Positions 26,834 through 35,566 of a DNA stretch of 64,000 nt are shown here, one piece after another. A program made the translations under genes and the position numbers. Numbering within the stretch: position 1 is the first letter of the stretch; every line of letters begins with the position of its first letter. The stretch covers positions 2,812,743-2,876,742 of the forward strand of contig NZ_LT575472.1 in NCBI RefSeq assembly GCF_900086595.1, in the 5' to 3' direction. The stretch is from Clostridium nigeriense (GTDB lineage: Bacteria > Bacillota > Clostridia > Clostridiales > Clostridiaceae). The notes under the pieces were generated by a model. The model was given only the letters and a program-made list of their open reading frames with translations. It searched no databases and was not told the origin of the DNA.

Positions 26834-26886
26834 TGAAGTATTAATAATAAATTTAGTAGCAAATTCCACCATATTTTAAACTTTCT

Positions 26887-26920
26887 ATAATGGAACTATT
26901 TAATAGTTCCATTATTTTCA
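26887..26920 (+). terminator. Intrinsic terminator after the M28 peptidase gene
   Basis: ATAATGGAACTA (26887-26898) and TAGTTCCATTAT (26904-26915) form a perfect 12-bp stem followed by TTT. Confidence 0.85.
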
Positions 26921-27010
26921 TTTCAAAAGATAATTAAGTTACATATAGAATATTTACAATATCTTATATATAATATTCTTATGATAATTTTTAAGAGGTG
27001 ATTAATTTCT

Positions 27011-27475
27011 ATGAATAATACGCTTACCGAAGAAAATATAAAAAAGTTGCAAGAAGAATTAGAATATAGATTGACTGTGAAAAGAGCAGAAATAGCTAAA
27101 GAAAAAGCAATTGCTGCAGCTCATGGTGATAGATCCGAAAATGCAGAATATAAAGAAGCATGTGCTAACTATAGAGAAAATGATAATAGAATACAATATC
27201 TGATGACTATGATTTCTACTGCTACAGTTATATCAGAAGATGAAATAGATAAATCTTCACTTGATATTAATAGCAAAGCCAAAATAAGATTTATTGAAGA
27301 TGATTTTGAAGATGTTATAACTTTAGTAACTGTTATGGACTCTGATCCTGAAAATATGTGCATAAGTATAGAATCTGATTTAGGATTAGCTTTAAAAGGA
27401 AAAAAAGTAGGAGATATAGTTGAGGTAGTTGCACCTGAGGATAAATATACAGTTGAAGTATTAGAAATATTATAA
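27011..27475 (+). CDS. GreA/GreB-family transcription elongation factor paralogue
   Basis: 154 residues. An N-terminal coiled coil (residues 1-75) holds the acidic tip motif AHGDRSENAEYKEA, which enters the RNA polymerase secondary channel to trigger transcript cleavage. The C-terminal FKBP-like domain ends VVAPEDKYTVEVLEIL. It has low similarity to typical clostridial GreA in the globular half, so an accessory paralogue is likely. GAGGTG precedes ATG. Own terminator. Confidence 0.88.
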   Translation: MNNTLTEENIKKLQEELEYRLTVKRAEIAKEKAIAAAHGDRSENAEYKEACANYRENDNRIQYLMTMISTATVISEDEIDKSSLDINSKAKIRFIEDDFEDVITLVTVMDSDPENMCISIESDLGLALKGKKVGDIVEVVAPEDKYTVEVLEIL

Positions 27476-27497
27476 TAAACTTCAAGTTTTATATTAT

Positions 27498-27532
27498 AAA
27501 AAGCGAATTCATTAATTAAAATTCGCTTTTTA
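27498..27532. terminator. Bidirectional intrinsic terminator
   Basis: AAAAAGCGAATT and AATTCGCTTTTT pair perfectly (12 bp). It serves the GreA-like gene and the converging oxidoreductase gene. Confidence 0.9.
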
Positions 27533-27543
27533 ATATTAAAAAC

Positions 27544-28560
27544 TTATTCTAAGTTTCTTATTCCTTCTTCTAATATTTTTAATTGTAATAAAGTTTCTTC
27601 ATCTTTAATAATTTTATTCTTATTATTCATAATAACTCCATATAAATCATCATATACTCTTCCATAATCACCATCTACTGATTTAACTTTTTCTTCATGT
27701 ATTGTTCCTTCTTCATCAATAAAAGTTAATGTTCCATAGTGATCAAAAGTATCTAAACCAAAATCTTTATTATTAGGCATATAAAACATTTTTAAATGTT
27801 CCTCTTGTCTATCTTTAGTTTCTTTTACAAAACACCCTTTTTTTCCATAAACAATAAAACTCGGTCTTGGTTTTATTCTAAAATAACTAGATTTAACAGA
27901 TACCTTTAAGTTTCCATAATATAAATCTAAATCAAAATAATCATTCATCCTACCTTTACCTAACAATTGTCTTACATCATAATTAATCTTATCTGGTTCA
28001 CCCAAATAGCTTATTACTTGATCCAAAGTATGACAAGCATGCCCATATAAAAAAGATTCATATGGTGAAAAGACCTCTGTTCCTTCTGAAACCTCTGGTC
28101 TAAAATAATCAAAGTGCATTTCCATCTCTAACAAGTCTCCAAGCTTTCCTTCTTCAACAACCTTTTGAACAGTTAAAAAATCACTATCATACCTTCTGTT
28201 TTGATAAGCTTGAATCACTAATCCTTTAGATTTTGCTAAATCAAATAGTTCTTTTGCTTCGGAATAAGTTTCAGTAAAAGGTTTTTCTACTAAACAATGT
28301 TTATTATTTTCTAAAACTAATTTTGCATATTTGTAATGGCTATCTTGTCTTGTACAAATTACTATTAATTTAATTTCATCATCTTTTAATATTTCATCTA
28401 AATTAGATGTATATTTAATTCCTTGAACCCTATCCCAAACTTCATTATTAGGATTTCTCTGATAAATAGTTTTTACTCTTATATTTTTTCTTTGTAAAAC
28501 AAAAGGTAAATGATACCTATTTGTACTTTTCCCATTTCCTATATATCCAATTGTAAGCAT
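27544..28560 (-). CDS. Gfo/Idh/MocA-family oxidoreductase
   Basis: 338 residues. N-terminal NAD(P)-binding fold (TIGYIGNGKSTNRYHLPF, where the usual GxGxxG is relaxed), the hallmark EKPF motif at about residue 93 (HCLVEKPFTETY), and a C-terminal substrate domain with YGHACHTLDQ. Closest in layout to YvaA/YdgJ-like scyllo-inositol dehydrogenases, but the substrate is uncertain. GGAGG precedes ATG. Monocistronic. Confidence 0.87.
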   Translation of the reverse strand: MLTIGYIGNGKSTNRYHLPFVLQRKNIRVKTIYQRNPNNEVWDRVQGIKYTSNLDEILKDDEIKLIVICTRQDSHYKYAKLVLENNKHCLVEKPFTETYSEAKELFDLAKSKGLVIQAYQNRRYDSDFLTVQKVVEEGKLGDLLEMEMHFDYFRPEVSEGTEVFSPYESFLYGHACHTLDQVISYLGEPDKINYDVRQLLGKGRMNDYFDLDLYYGNLKVSVKSSYFRIKPRPSFIVYGKKGCFVKETKDRQEEHLKMFYMPNNKDFGLDTFDHYGTLTFIDEEGTIHEEKVKSVDGDYGRVYDDLYGVIMNNKNKIIKDEETLLQLKILEEGIRNLE

Positions 28561-28615
28561 ACTTCCTCCTAAATTTTAAATATATAATATTATATCAAAA
28601 AAGATATAAAAAATT

Positions 28616-28650
28616 AAAAGAATCTACAACATTACACTGCAGATTCTTTT
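28616..28650 (-). terminator. Intrinsic terminator after the flavodiiron gene
   Basis: AAAAGAATCT and AGATTCTTTT (28616-28650) form a 10-bp stem with A/T tails on both sides. Confidence 0.75.
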
Positions 28651-28685
28651 AATTTATTTATATTAATGTAAGTGTGATGTATTGA

Positions 28686-29885
28686 CTATTTCATAGATTC
28701 AATAACACTATCAACAAGTGCATCCATATCTACAACATTATCTTCCTTCATAGAAGAAACTAAAGAAAGCTTATCATCTAAAATATTCATTCCCTTCATA
28801 CTATCAAGGAATTCTCCCATTAATTGACCAGACTTAGTTGCCCATGATCCATTTTCAATAAGAGCAACTGTTCTATTCTGAACATTAAGAGCCTTCATAT
28901 CCATTAAGTAATTATGCATTAATGGATATATTCCTAAATTATAAGTTACAGAAGCTAAAACAATATGGCTAACTCTAAATGTTTCAGAAATTAATGTGGA
29001 TACATGAGTATTAGATACATCGTACATAACCACATTAGTTATTCCTTTTTCTACAAATTTAGTAGCCAATGCATTAGCTGCCGATTCAGTATTTCCATAC
29101 ATTGATGCATATACTATCATTACAGCTTTTTCTTCTGGCTCATATCTACTCCACTTATCATGTTTATCTATGAAATATCCTAAATCTGTACGCCAAACAG
29201 GCCCATGCAAAGGACAAATCATTTTAATATCAAGAGCACTTGCTTTTTTAAGAAGAGCTTGTACATGTGGTCCGTATTTACCAACTATATTTGTATAATA
29301 TCTTCTAGCTTCGTCAATCCAATCACGTTCAAAATTAACTTCATCATTAAATAATTTTCCATCTAATGCTCCAAAAGATCCAAAGGCATCTGCTGAGAAT
29401 AAAACGCCATTTGTAGTATCAAAACTAACCATAACTTCTGGCCAGTGTACCATTGGTGCAGTTATAAACTTTATCTCATGCTTACCAAAAGACTTAACAT
29501 CACCATCTTTTACTTCTTCTATTCTATTATCAATATCAAAACCAAATTGCCTCATTAATAAGAATGATTTTTCAGTACTTATTATTTTAACATTTGGATA
29601 ACGTAAAATTATTTCCTCTATTGAAGCTCCATGATCTGGCTCCATATGATTAATTACTAAATAATCTAATTTTCTACCATTTAAAACAGCTTCAATATTT
29701 TCTAAAAACTGTCTTGATATTGACCAATCTACAGTATCAAATAATACTGTTTTTTTATCCAATAATAAATATGAGTTATATGATACTCCTTTTGGAATTG
29801 GATGAATATTTTCAAATAGAGCAAGACGTCTATCATTGCCACCTACCCAATAAAGGTCTTCAGTTACTTTTCTAACACAAAACAT
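28686..29885 (-). CDS. Flavodiiron protein (FprA-type oxygen/NO reductase)
   Basis: 399 residues. N-terminal metallo-beta-lactamase-like domain with diiron ligands His80, Glu82, Asp84 and His85 (HMEPDHG), then MVHWPEVM and CPLHGPVW; C-terminal flavodoxin domain from about residue 255 (VYASMYGNTESAA). Such proteins reduce oxygen to water, or NO to N2O, with electrons from rubredoxin. The upstream gene, 47 bp away on the same strand, encodes a fusion ending in a rubredoxin, so the pair probably forms an electron chain. AGGAGG precedes ATG. Confidence 0.95.
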   Translation of the reverse strand: MFCVRKVTEDLYWVGGNDRRLALFENIHPIPKGVSYNSYLLLDKKTVLFDTVDWSISRQFLENIEAVLNGRKLDYLVINHMEPDHGASIEEIILRYPNVKIISTEKSFLLMRQFGFDIDNRIEEVKDGDVKSFGKHEIKFITAPMVHWPEVMVSFDTTNGVLFSADAFGSFGALDGKLFNDEVNFERDWIDEARRYYTNIVGKYGPHVQALLKKASALDIKMICPLHGPVWRTDLGYFIDKHDKWSRYEPEEKAVMIVYASMYGNTESAANALATKFVEKGITNVVMYDVSNTHVSTLISETFRVSHIVLASVTYNLGIYPLMHNYLMDMKALNVQNRTVALIENGSWATKSGQLMGEFLDSMKGMNILDDKLSLVSSMKEDNVVDMDALVDSVIESMK

Positions 29886-29932
29886 AAATTAATCCTCCTT
29901 TTGACTATGAAAATTTAAACATTCGCTAAATA

Positions 29933-31837
29933 TTAAGACTCTATAAAATTAGATTTTTCTTCACCACAATCTGGACATATCCATTCTTCTGGAAGATTTT
30001 CAAATAGAGTTTCTGGTACTATTTCATTTTCTTCATCACCTACTGCAGGATCATATTCATATCCACACCCAGTACACACATATGTCTTCCATGTAGTCGC
30101 AATCTTCTTAGGAACATGTCTCTTCATCTTCTTCATAGGAGGAGCTTCCTTCTTAAGTTCTCCGTTATCTAAAGCATCTGTTAATAATGGCATTATTTCA
30201 ATTATATCTCCAACTATACCGTAATCGGCATTTTTAAATATAGGTGCATTAGGGTTATTATTAATTGCAACAATTGTAGTGGCATCTTTTATACCCTTCA
30301 GATGTTGTCCAGCACCTGATATTCCACATGCTATATAAAGATTTCCATTAAATTTTTGTCCAGACATTCCAACATAACGATTTAAAGGTAAGTATTTTAA
30401 TGTTTCAGCTACAGGACGTGATGAACCAATAGCTGCACCAGCTTGAACAGCCAAAGCTCTTGCTAGTTCCATATTCTTTTCTTCCCCAATTCCTCTACCT
30501 ACACTAACTACACGTTCTGCCTTAGATATTGGTGTATTTATATCTATTCCTACAGTAAAATCATATCCATCTGATTTTAAAGCTTCTACAAGCTTGTCTA
30601 CTCTTTCTTTAGCTGTACCTTCCTTAAATATAACCTTCTTACGTGCCCCTGTCAATGCGTCAGCCTTCTTCTTTCCTTTAACGTTATTCTTTGGCATCTT
30701 GCCTATTATATGAGAAGCTATAACCACTCTTTGTATTTCATTTGTTCCTTCATAAATAGTACAAATCTTAGCGTCACGATAAGCTCTTTCAACTTCCATT
30801 CCCTTTAAGTATCCTGACCCACCGAATATTTGTAGCGCATCATTAACAACTTCTAAGCATATATCTGAAGCATATTGTTTAGCCATAGCTGCTTCCATTG
30901 AATATGGCTCATGATTTTCTTTAAGTTCAGCAGCACTATAAACTAACATCCTAGCACATCTTAATTTAGTTGCCATATCTGCTAATTTAAAAGAAATTAT
31001 TTGTTGTTGGCATATAGGTTTTCCAAATTGAACTCTTTCCTTAGAATACTCTAAAGCGTTTTCATAAGCACCTTGAGCTATTCCTAAAGCTTGTGCCGCT
31101 ATTCCTATACGCCCACCATCTAATGTTTGCATAGCTATTTTAAAGCCTTGTCCTTCTTCTCCTAATAAGTTTTCCTTAGGAACTTTAACATTGTTAAATA
31201 TTAATTCTGCAGTTGAAGATGAACGAATCCCCATTTTATCGTAATGGTCTCCAAATGTAAATCCATCCCATTCCTTTTCAACTATAAAAGCACTAATTCC
31301 TCTAACACCTATATCCGGAGTAGTTACAGCAAATACAACATATGTATCTGCTTTATCTGCATTTGTTATAAATATTTTTCCACCATTTAATATATAATAA
31401 TCTCCTTCTAATACTGCTGTTGTCTCTGTTCCTCCTGCATCACTACCTGCATTAGGCTCAGTTAATCCAAATGCTCCAATTTTTTCTCCCTTTGCTAATG
31501 GAACTAAATATTTTTGTTTTTGCTCTTCAGTACCAAAAGCAGCTATTGGATAGCTACCTAAAGAAACATGAGCAGATAATATAACTCCAGTTCCACCATC
31601 AACTCTGGAAAGTTCTTCTACAGCAATAGCATAGCTAATAACATCTCTTCCTAATCCACCATACTCTTTTGGATAAGGTGTACCCATAACACCCATTTCC
31701 CCTAGTTTTTTAACCACTTCTGTTGGAAAAATATTTTCCTTGTCCCACATAAAGGCTTGTGGTCTTATTTCAGCCTCTGCAAATTCTCTAATTTTAGCAC
31801 GAAATTCTTCGTGTTGTTCTGTTGTTTTAAAAAACAT
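29933..31837 (-). CDS. Acyl-CoA dehydrogenase - EtfA-type FAD domain - rubredoxin fusion
   Basis: 634 residues in three parts. Residues 1-378 are acyl-CoA dehydrogenase ([49 protein letters not shown], which holds the catalytic Glu). About 395-575 is the C-terminal FAD domain of electron-transfer flavoprotein alpha ([39 protein letters not shown]). Residues 583-634 are rubredoxin with Cys588, 591, 621 and 624. Electrons could thus pass from acyl-CoA FAD through the ETF-like FAD to the rubredoxin iron and on to the flavodiiron protein next door. AGGAGG precedes ATG. No separate EtfA or EtfB gene is near. Confidence 0.93.
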   Translation of the reverse strand: MFFKTTEQHEEFRAKIREFAEAEIRPQAFMWDKENIFPTEVVKKLGEMGVMGTPYPKEYGGLGRDVISYAIAVEELSRVDGGTGVILSAHVSLGSYPIAAFGTEEQKQKYLVPLAKGEKIGAFGLTEPNAGSDAGGTETTAVLEGDYYILNGGKIFITNADKADTYVVFAVTTPDIGVRGISAFIVEKEWDGFTFGDHYDKMGIRSSSTAELIFNNVKVPKENLLGEEGQGFKIAMQTLDGGRIGIAAQALGIAQGAYENALEYSKERVQFGKPICQQQIISFKLADMATKLRCARMLVYSAAELKENHEPYSMEAAMAKQYASDICLEVVNDALQIFGGSGYLKGMEVERAYRDAKICTIYEGTNEIQRVVIASHIIGKMPKNNVKGKKKADALTGARKKVIFKEGTAKERVDKLVEALKSDGYDFTVGIDINTPISKAERVVSVGRGIGEEKNMELARALAVQAGAAIGSSRPVAETLKYLPLNRYVGMSGQKFNGNLYIACGISGAGQHLKGIKDATTIVAINNNPNAPIFKNADYGIVGDIIEIMPLLTDALDNGELKKEAPPMKKMKRHVPKKIATTWKTYVCTGCGYEYDPAVGDEENEIVPETLFENLPEEWICPDCGEEKSNFIES

Positions 31838-31862
31838 AAAACTGCCTCCTTTTATTTAGTGT

Positions 31863-31937
31863 TTAGTTTAAAACACCCTTCCATAATAATAAAGCTAAAA
31901 CTAATGCTGCAAATATTCCTACTAATTCACCTAAAAC
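31863..31937 (-). pseudogene. Short hydrophobic C-terminal remnant
   Basis: Between the fusion gene and 32202, a minus-strand frame reads GELVGIFAALVLALLLWKG and stops at 31863, just before the RBS of the fusion gene. It has no start codon, so it is probably the tail of a lost membrane-protein gene. The rest of this 360-bp gap (31938-32201) is AT-rich with nothing I recognise. Confidence 0.3.
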
Positions 31938-32201
31938 TTATTAATAATTTTTTCTATTTCTTAATAATTATTATTTTAAAACTAATAATATCTATTGTCA
32001 ATTTATTCTGAAAATATTTACAATTTTATAGTTATTAAAGTTCCTTTTCTGATTATTAACATTTTTTCCTGCCATCAATCTCCAAAATGTTAAAATAATT
32101 CCTACTTATTTTGTAAATTAAGAATAAATATACTTTTAAATTTTCTCTTTGCAAATAATCATTTTATTTGTATATTTATTTATAAATTCCTAAATAATAA
32201 T

Positions 32202-32227
32202 AAAAAGTCAGGTTTCGGCCTGACTTT
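32202..32227 (-). terminator. Intrinsic terminator after the XRE-B12 regulator gene
   Basis: AAAGTCAGG and CCTGACTTT flank a TTTCGG loop (32204-32227), followed on the minus strand by TTATT. Eleven bases after the stop. Confidence 0.82.
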
Positions 32228-32238
32228 AATAGTTCTTT

Positions 32239-33114
32239 TTATATATTACATATTCTTTTTATCTCTTCTATATCTTTACAATAAAAATCTGCCTCTGTTT
32301 CACTGCATACGTCATTAATATTATTAAAAGCCATACCTCCAACAACCACTATTGGAGCCTTTTCCTTGAATACCTCTCTTATAGCTTTTATAATATTTTT
32401 TGCAGATTCTATATTACTAGAAATAGTTACTGAAATAGCAACAACCCTAGGATTTTTATTTCTAATTGCATTAATAATACTCATTGTAGGTATATTTGAT
32501 CCAAGATATGTTACATCATACCCCTCTACTTCTAATAAATCCGAAATCATCTTTATTCCTATATTATGCTGTTCAGCACCAGCTGTTAAGGAAATCAATG
32601 ACAGTTTTTTATATTTTTTATTGTCTTGAATACTCTTAATCTCTCTCATAATATCTAAAATATTTTCAGATACATAATGTTCATTCCAAACATCTATTTT
32701 ACCACTCTCCCAAAGCCTACCTACTTCTTTCAATATTTTCTCTAATATGTTGAAATAAATAAATTCAATTTCTACTCCTGAATTATATATATTCATAATT
32801 AAATTTCTAGCTTCATCTTTGTTACCCTTTAACAAAAAATCTAAAACAGTTCTATAATCTTCTTTATTTACTATATTATAATTATCTGTATTAATTATTA
32901 CATTCTCAACTTCATTTCTACCTATTAAGTAATCTACAGAAACATTAAAAATATTTGCTATCTGATTTAATCTATCTACATCAGGAAATCTTAATCCCTT
33001 TTCATAATTCGATACTGTAGTCTGTTTAACTCCAATAATATCTGAAAAATCTTTTTGCGTATATCCTTTTAGTTTTCTAAGAGTCTTTAAACGATTGGAA
33101 AATTTTTCATTCAT
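32239..33114 (-). CDS. XRE-type regulator with CarH-like cobalamin-binding module
   Basis: 291 residues. Residues 8-63 are an XRE helix-turn-helix (RLKTLRKLKGYTQKDFSDII; VKQTTVSNYEKGLRFPD). Residues 85-165 form a four-helix B12-cap domain and 172-290 a Rossmann B12-binding domain. Trp135, Glu145 and His146 give the Wx9EH motif, and E181-Q-His183-N-I-Gly186 the ExHxxG motif. Their spacing is nearly that of the light-sensing regulator CarH, which uses a MerR domain instead. Adenosylcobalamin-dependent, perhaps light-released, DNA binding is inferred. It diverges from an ABC transporter operon; AAGGAG precedes ATG. Confidence 0.9.
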   Translation of the reverse strand: MNEKFSNRLKTLRKLKGYTQKDFSDIIGVKQTTVSNYEKGLRFPDVDRLNQIANIFNVSVDYLIGRNEVENVIINTDNYNIVNKEDYRTVLDFLLKGNKDEARNLIMNIYNSGVEIEFIYFNILEKILKEVGRLWESGKIDVWNEHYVSENILDIMREIKSIQDNKKYKKLSLISLTAGAEQHNIGIKMISDLLEVEGYDVTYLGSNIPTMSIINAIRNKNPRVVAISVTISSNIESAKNIIKAIREVFKEKAPIVVVGGMAFNNINDVCSETEADFYCKDIEEIKRICNI

Positions 33115-33134
33115 ATAAAACTCCTTTCTAAATG

Positions 33135-33156
33135 TTTGTTATTCTATTATAACAAA
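33135..33156 (-). promoter_or_regulatory. Palindromic operator over the regulator promoter
   Basis: TTTGTTAT (33135-33142) and ATAACAAA (33149-33156) form a perfect 8-6-8 inverted repeat. On the minus strand it contains TATAAT, the likely -10 of the regulator gene 20 bp before its RBS, so autorepression is likely. Confidence 0.6.
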
Positions 33157-33222
33157 TATTTATATTTATTATAACGTAATATAACATATCGTAATATTTT
33201 TTCTATTTATTCAATTTTAATC

Positions 33223-33254
33223 TTGATTTATCACATTTTGTGATGTAATATAAT
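33223..33254 (+). promoter_or_regulatory. ABC-operon promoter with palindrome in the spacer
   Basis: -35 TTGATT (33223-33228), 17 bp, -10 TAATAT (33246-33251). The spacer is filled by ATCACA-TTT-TGTGAT (33230-33244), a 6-3-6 palindrome unlike the operator at 33135. It is a candidate binding site for a regulator of the transporter genes. Confidence 0.5.
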
Positions 33255-33327
33255 ATTAACCTAATTAATAATTATTTTCAAATAATATTTATTATTCTAT
33301 ATATTTACTAATAAAAGGAGGATTATT

Positions 33328-34485
33328 ATGAGTTTACCATTTAAAATATCATTAAGATTTCTGAAATCTAGTAAGGGACAAACAATTCTAATTGCTATTG
33401 GAATTGCTATTGGGATTTCAGTACAAATTTTTATAGGTTCTTTAATAACAGGACTACAAAAAAGTCTTATAAATAAAACAATAGGAAATTCACCACAAAT
33501 AAAAATAACATCTACTAGCAATGATAATTTAATTTCTAATTATAATGAGCTTACAGAAAATATTAATAATATAAACACAAATATTACTAATTTATCTACA
33601 GTAGCTGATGGAGCAGCTTTAACAAAAGCTAATGATAAAACTTATTCTGTCTTAATTAGAGGCATGAATATAGATGCTTCTGATAAAATCTATAATATAA
33701 AAGATAGAATATATGAAGGTAGAGAAGTGAGAAATGATTTTGAGACATTAATAGGAAAAGATCTTAAGGAGGAACTTAATCTAACTCTTGGAGATAATAT
33801 TAATATTATTTCAAATTCAGGTGCTAATGAAACATTAAAAATAGTTGGCTTTTATGACTTAGGTGTTGCCTCTATAAATAAATCTTGGTTAATTACTACA
33901 ATAAATACTTCTCAAAACATTTTTTCTTTTGGAGATAATGTTACCTCTATTGAAATGCAAACTAATGATTTATTCAATGCTGATGTGATAGCTTCTGATT
34001 TAGGTTCAAAATTAGATGATACTATTAAAATTAGCAATTGGAAGGATGATAATGCAGAGCTTTTAAGTGGATTAAATGGACAAAGTATTTCTAGTATAAT
34101 GATCCAAATTTTTGTGTTAGTTTCTGTAGTATTAGGTATAGCTAGTGTTCTTGCAATAACTGTACTCCAAAAATCTAAACAAATCGCAATTTTAAAAGCT
34201 ATGGGTATAAAGGATAAAGATGCAAGTCTAATCTTCCTTTTTGAAGGCTTTTTACTTGGAATAATAGGAGCATTCATTGGAGTAATATTAGGTCTTTTAC
34301 TAAGCTACTTATTTAGTAAATTTGCACTAAATCCAGATGGTACTCCTATAGTAAAATTATATATTGATTATAAATTTATAGCTTTTTCAGCATTAATAGC
34401 TATATTATCTTCTACTATAGCATCACTAATACCAGCTATAAGATCATCTAAACTTAATTTATTGGAGGTAATAAAAAATGGATAA
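33328..34485 (+). CDS. ABC transporter permease, FtsX/MacB/LolC type
   Basis: 385 residues. One membrane segment at the N-terminus (QTILIAIGIAIGISVQIFIG), a 200-residue outside domain of MacB-PCD type, and three segments at the C-terminus (FVLVSVVLGIASVLAITVL; GFLLGIIGAFIGVILGLLLSY; FSALIAILSSTIASLIP). Such transporters move lipids, peptides or drugs by a mechanical pull. The gene overlaps its ATPase gene by 8 bases. AGGAGG precedes ATG at 33328. Confidence 0.92.
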   Translation: MSLPFKISLRFLKSSKGQTILIAIGIAIGISVQIFIGSLITGLQKSLINKTIGNSPQIKITSTSNDNLISNYNELTENINNINTNITNLSTVADGAALTKANDKTYSVLIRGMNIDASDKIYNIKDRIYEGREVRNDFETLIGKDLKEELNLTLGDNINIISNSGANETLKIVGFYDLGVASINKSWLITTINTSQNIFSFGDNVTSIEMQTNDLFNADVIASDLGSKLDDTIKISNWKDDNAELLSGLNGQSISSIMIQIFVLVSVVLGIASVLAITVLQKSKQIAILKAMGIKDKDASLIFLFEGFLLGIIGAFIGVILGLLLSYLFSKFALNPDGTPIVKLYIDYKFIAFSALIAILSSTIASLIPAIRSSKLNLLEVIKNG

Positions 34486-35158
34486 AATAATCACACTAAA
34501 TAATATAAATAAATTTTATGGAAATACTTTCAAAACTCAAGTTTTACAGGATATTAATCTATCCTTTGAGAAAGGAAGTTTTAACTCAATAATAGGTGCA
34601 TCAGCAAGTGGAAAAAGTACTTTACTAAATATTATGGGAACATTAGATAAACCAACTAGTGGAGAAATTTATATAGATTCAAAAAGAACTGATAATTTAA
34701 GTAAAAATGAATTAGCTCAGCTTAGAAATGAAACTATTGGATTTATATTTCAATTTCATTATCTTTTACCTGAATTTACAGCCCTTGAAAATGTCCTAAT
34801 GCCTTATAAGATAAAATCTTCTAAAGTTTCAAAGGAAATTATTGAGAGAGCTGAAGCCCTACTAGATTTAGTTGGATTATCTAAAGTTAAAAATAATCTT
34901 GCAGTTAATATGTCTGGTGGACAACAACAAAGAACAGCTATTGCAAGAGCATTAATGAATAATCCTAAAATAATTTTAGCAGACGAGCCTACTGGAAATC
35001 TAGATTCTGAGTCAACAGAGACTATATATAATTTAATGCGAGATATAAATAAAAAATTTAATACAACTTTTGTTGTTATAACTCATGATAGAAGAATTGC
35101 AGAAAAAACTGATAGAATAATAGAAATAAAAGATGGGAAAGTTAATTTAGCAAGTTAA
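34478..35158 (+). CDS. ABC transporter ATP-binding protein, LolD/MacB type
   Basis: 226 residues. Walker A GASASGKST, Q-loop FQFHYLLPEF, signature MSGGQQQR, Walker B IILADEPTG and the H-loop VITHD are intact. It powers the permease encoded just upstream (8-base overlap ATGGATAA, so translation is coupled). No periplasmic adaptor or substrate-binding gene is present. Divergent XRE-B12 regulator likely controls the pair. Confidence 0.95.
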   Translation: MDKIITLNNINKFYGNTFKTQVLQDINLSFEKGSFNSIIGASASGKSTLLNIMGTLDKPTSGEIYIDSKRTDNLSKNELAQLRNETIGFIFQFHYLLPEFTALENVLMPYKIKSSKVSKEIIERAEALLDLVGLSKVKNNLAVNMSGGQQQRTAIARALMNNPKIILADEPTGNLDSESTETIYNLMRDINKKFNTTFVVITHDRRIAEKTDRIIEIKDGKVNLAS

Positions 35159-35183
35159 TGTTATTTAAATATTCAGCAGTCTG

Positions 35184-35217
35184 AAAAAGTGTGATATAAA
35201 ATATCACACTTTTTCTT
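35184..35217. terminator. Bidirectional intrinsic terminator
   Basis: AAAAAGTGTGATA and TATCACACTTTTT form a 13-bp stem. It ends the ABC operon on the plus strand and the 49-residue ORF on the minus strand. Confidence 0.92.
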
Positions 35218-35367
35218 TTAAAATTTAGGACTTATTTCTGTTGATTGAATTCTTTTTAAGTCCTTTTGTCTAAGCCTTGTTTCTTCCATTATTTTATCCC
35301 AAGACTCTCCAGCTATCATCATTTCTTTTGCTTTAGAATAAGCTTGATTTCTATTTTCTCTATTCAT
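35218..35367 (-). CDS. Small HTH-like protein, 49 residues
   Basis: ATG at 35367 is preceded by TTTGGAGGAATT, a very good ribosome site. The peptide begins MNRENRNQAYSKAKEMM and continues with GESWDKIMEETRLRQKDLKR, then IQSTEISPKF. The middle has the spacing of a small helix-turn-helix, but this is only an impression. TAA at 35218 abuts the terminator. Family not recognised. Confidence 0.6.
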   Translation of the reverse strand: MNRENRNQAYSKAKEMMIAGESWDKIMEETRLRQKDLKRIQSTEISPKF

Positions 35368-35566
35368 AATTCCTCCAAATTTATTAATCTATTTTTATAT
35401 TTCTTCATTCACTTATAGTATTAGAATATTTAATAGTATTTATTACACTAACTTATTAAGTATATTCTATATAATCTTACATTTTAAATTTATATAATAT
35501 AATTGATAGGTTATTAGTAAATCATTCGTTATATAAAGTGTGAGTACTTACAAGGAGGAGAATTTA

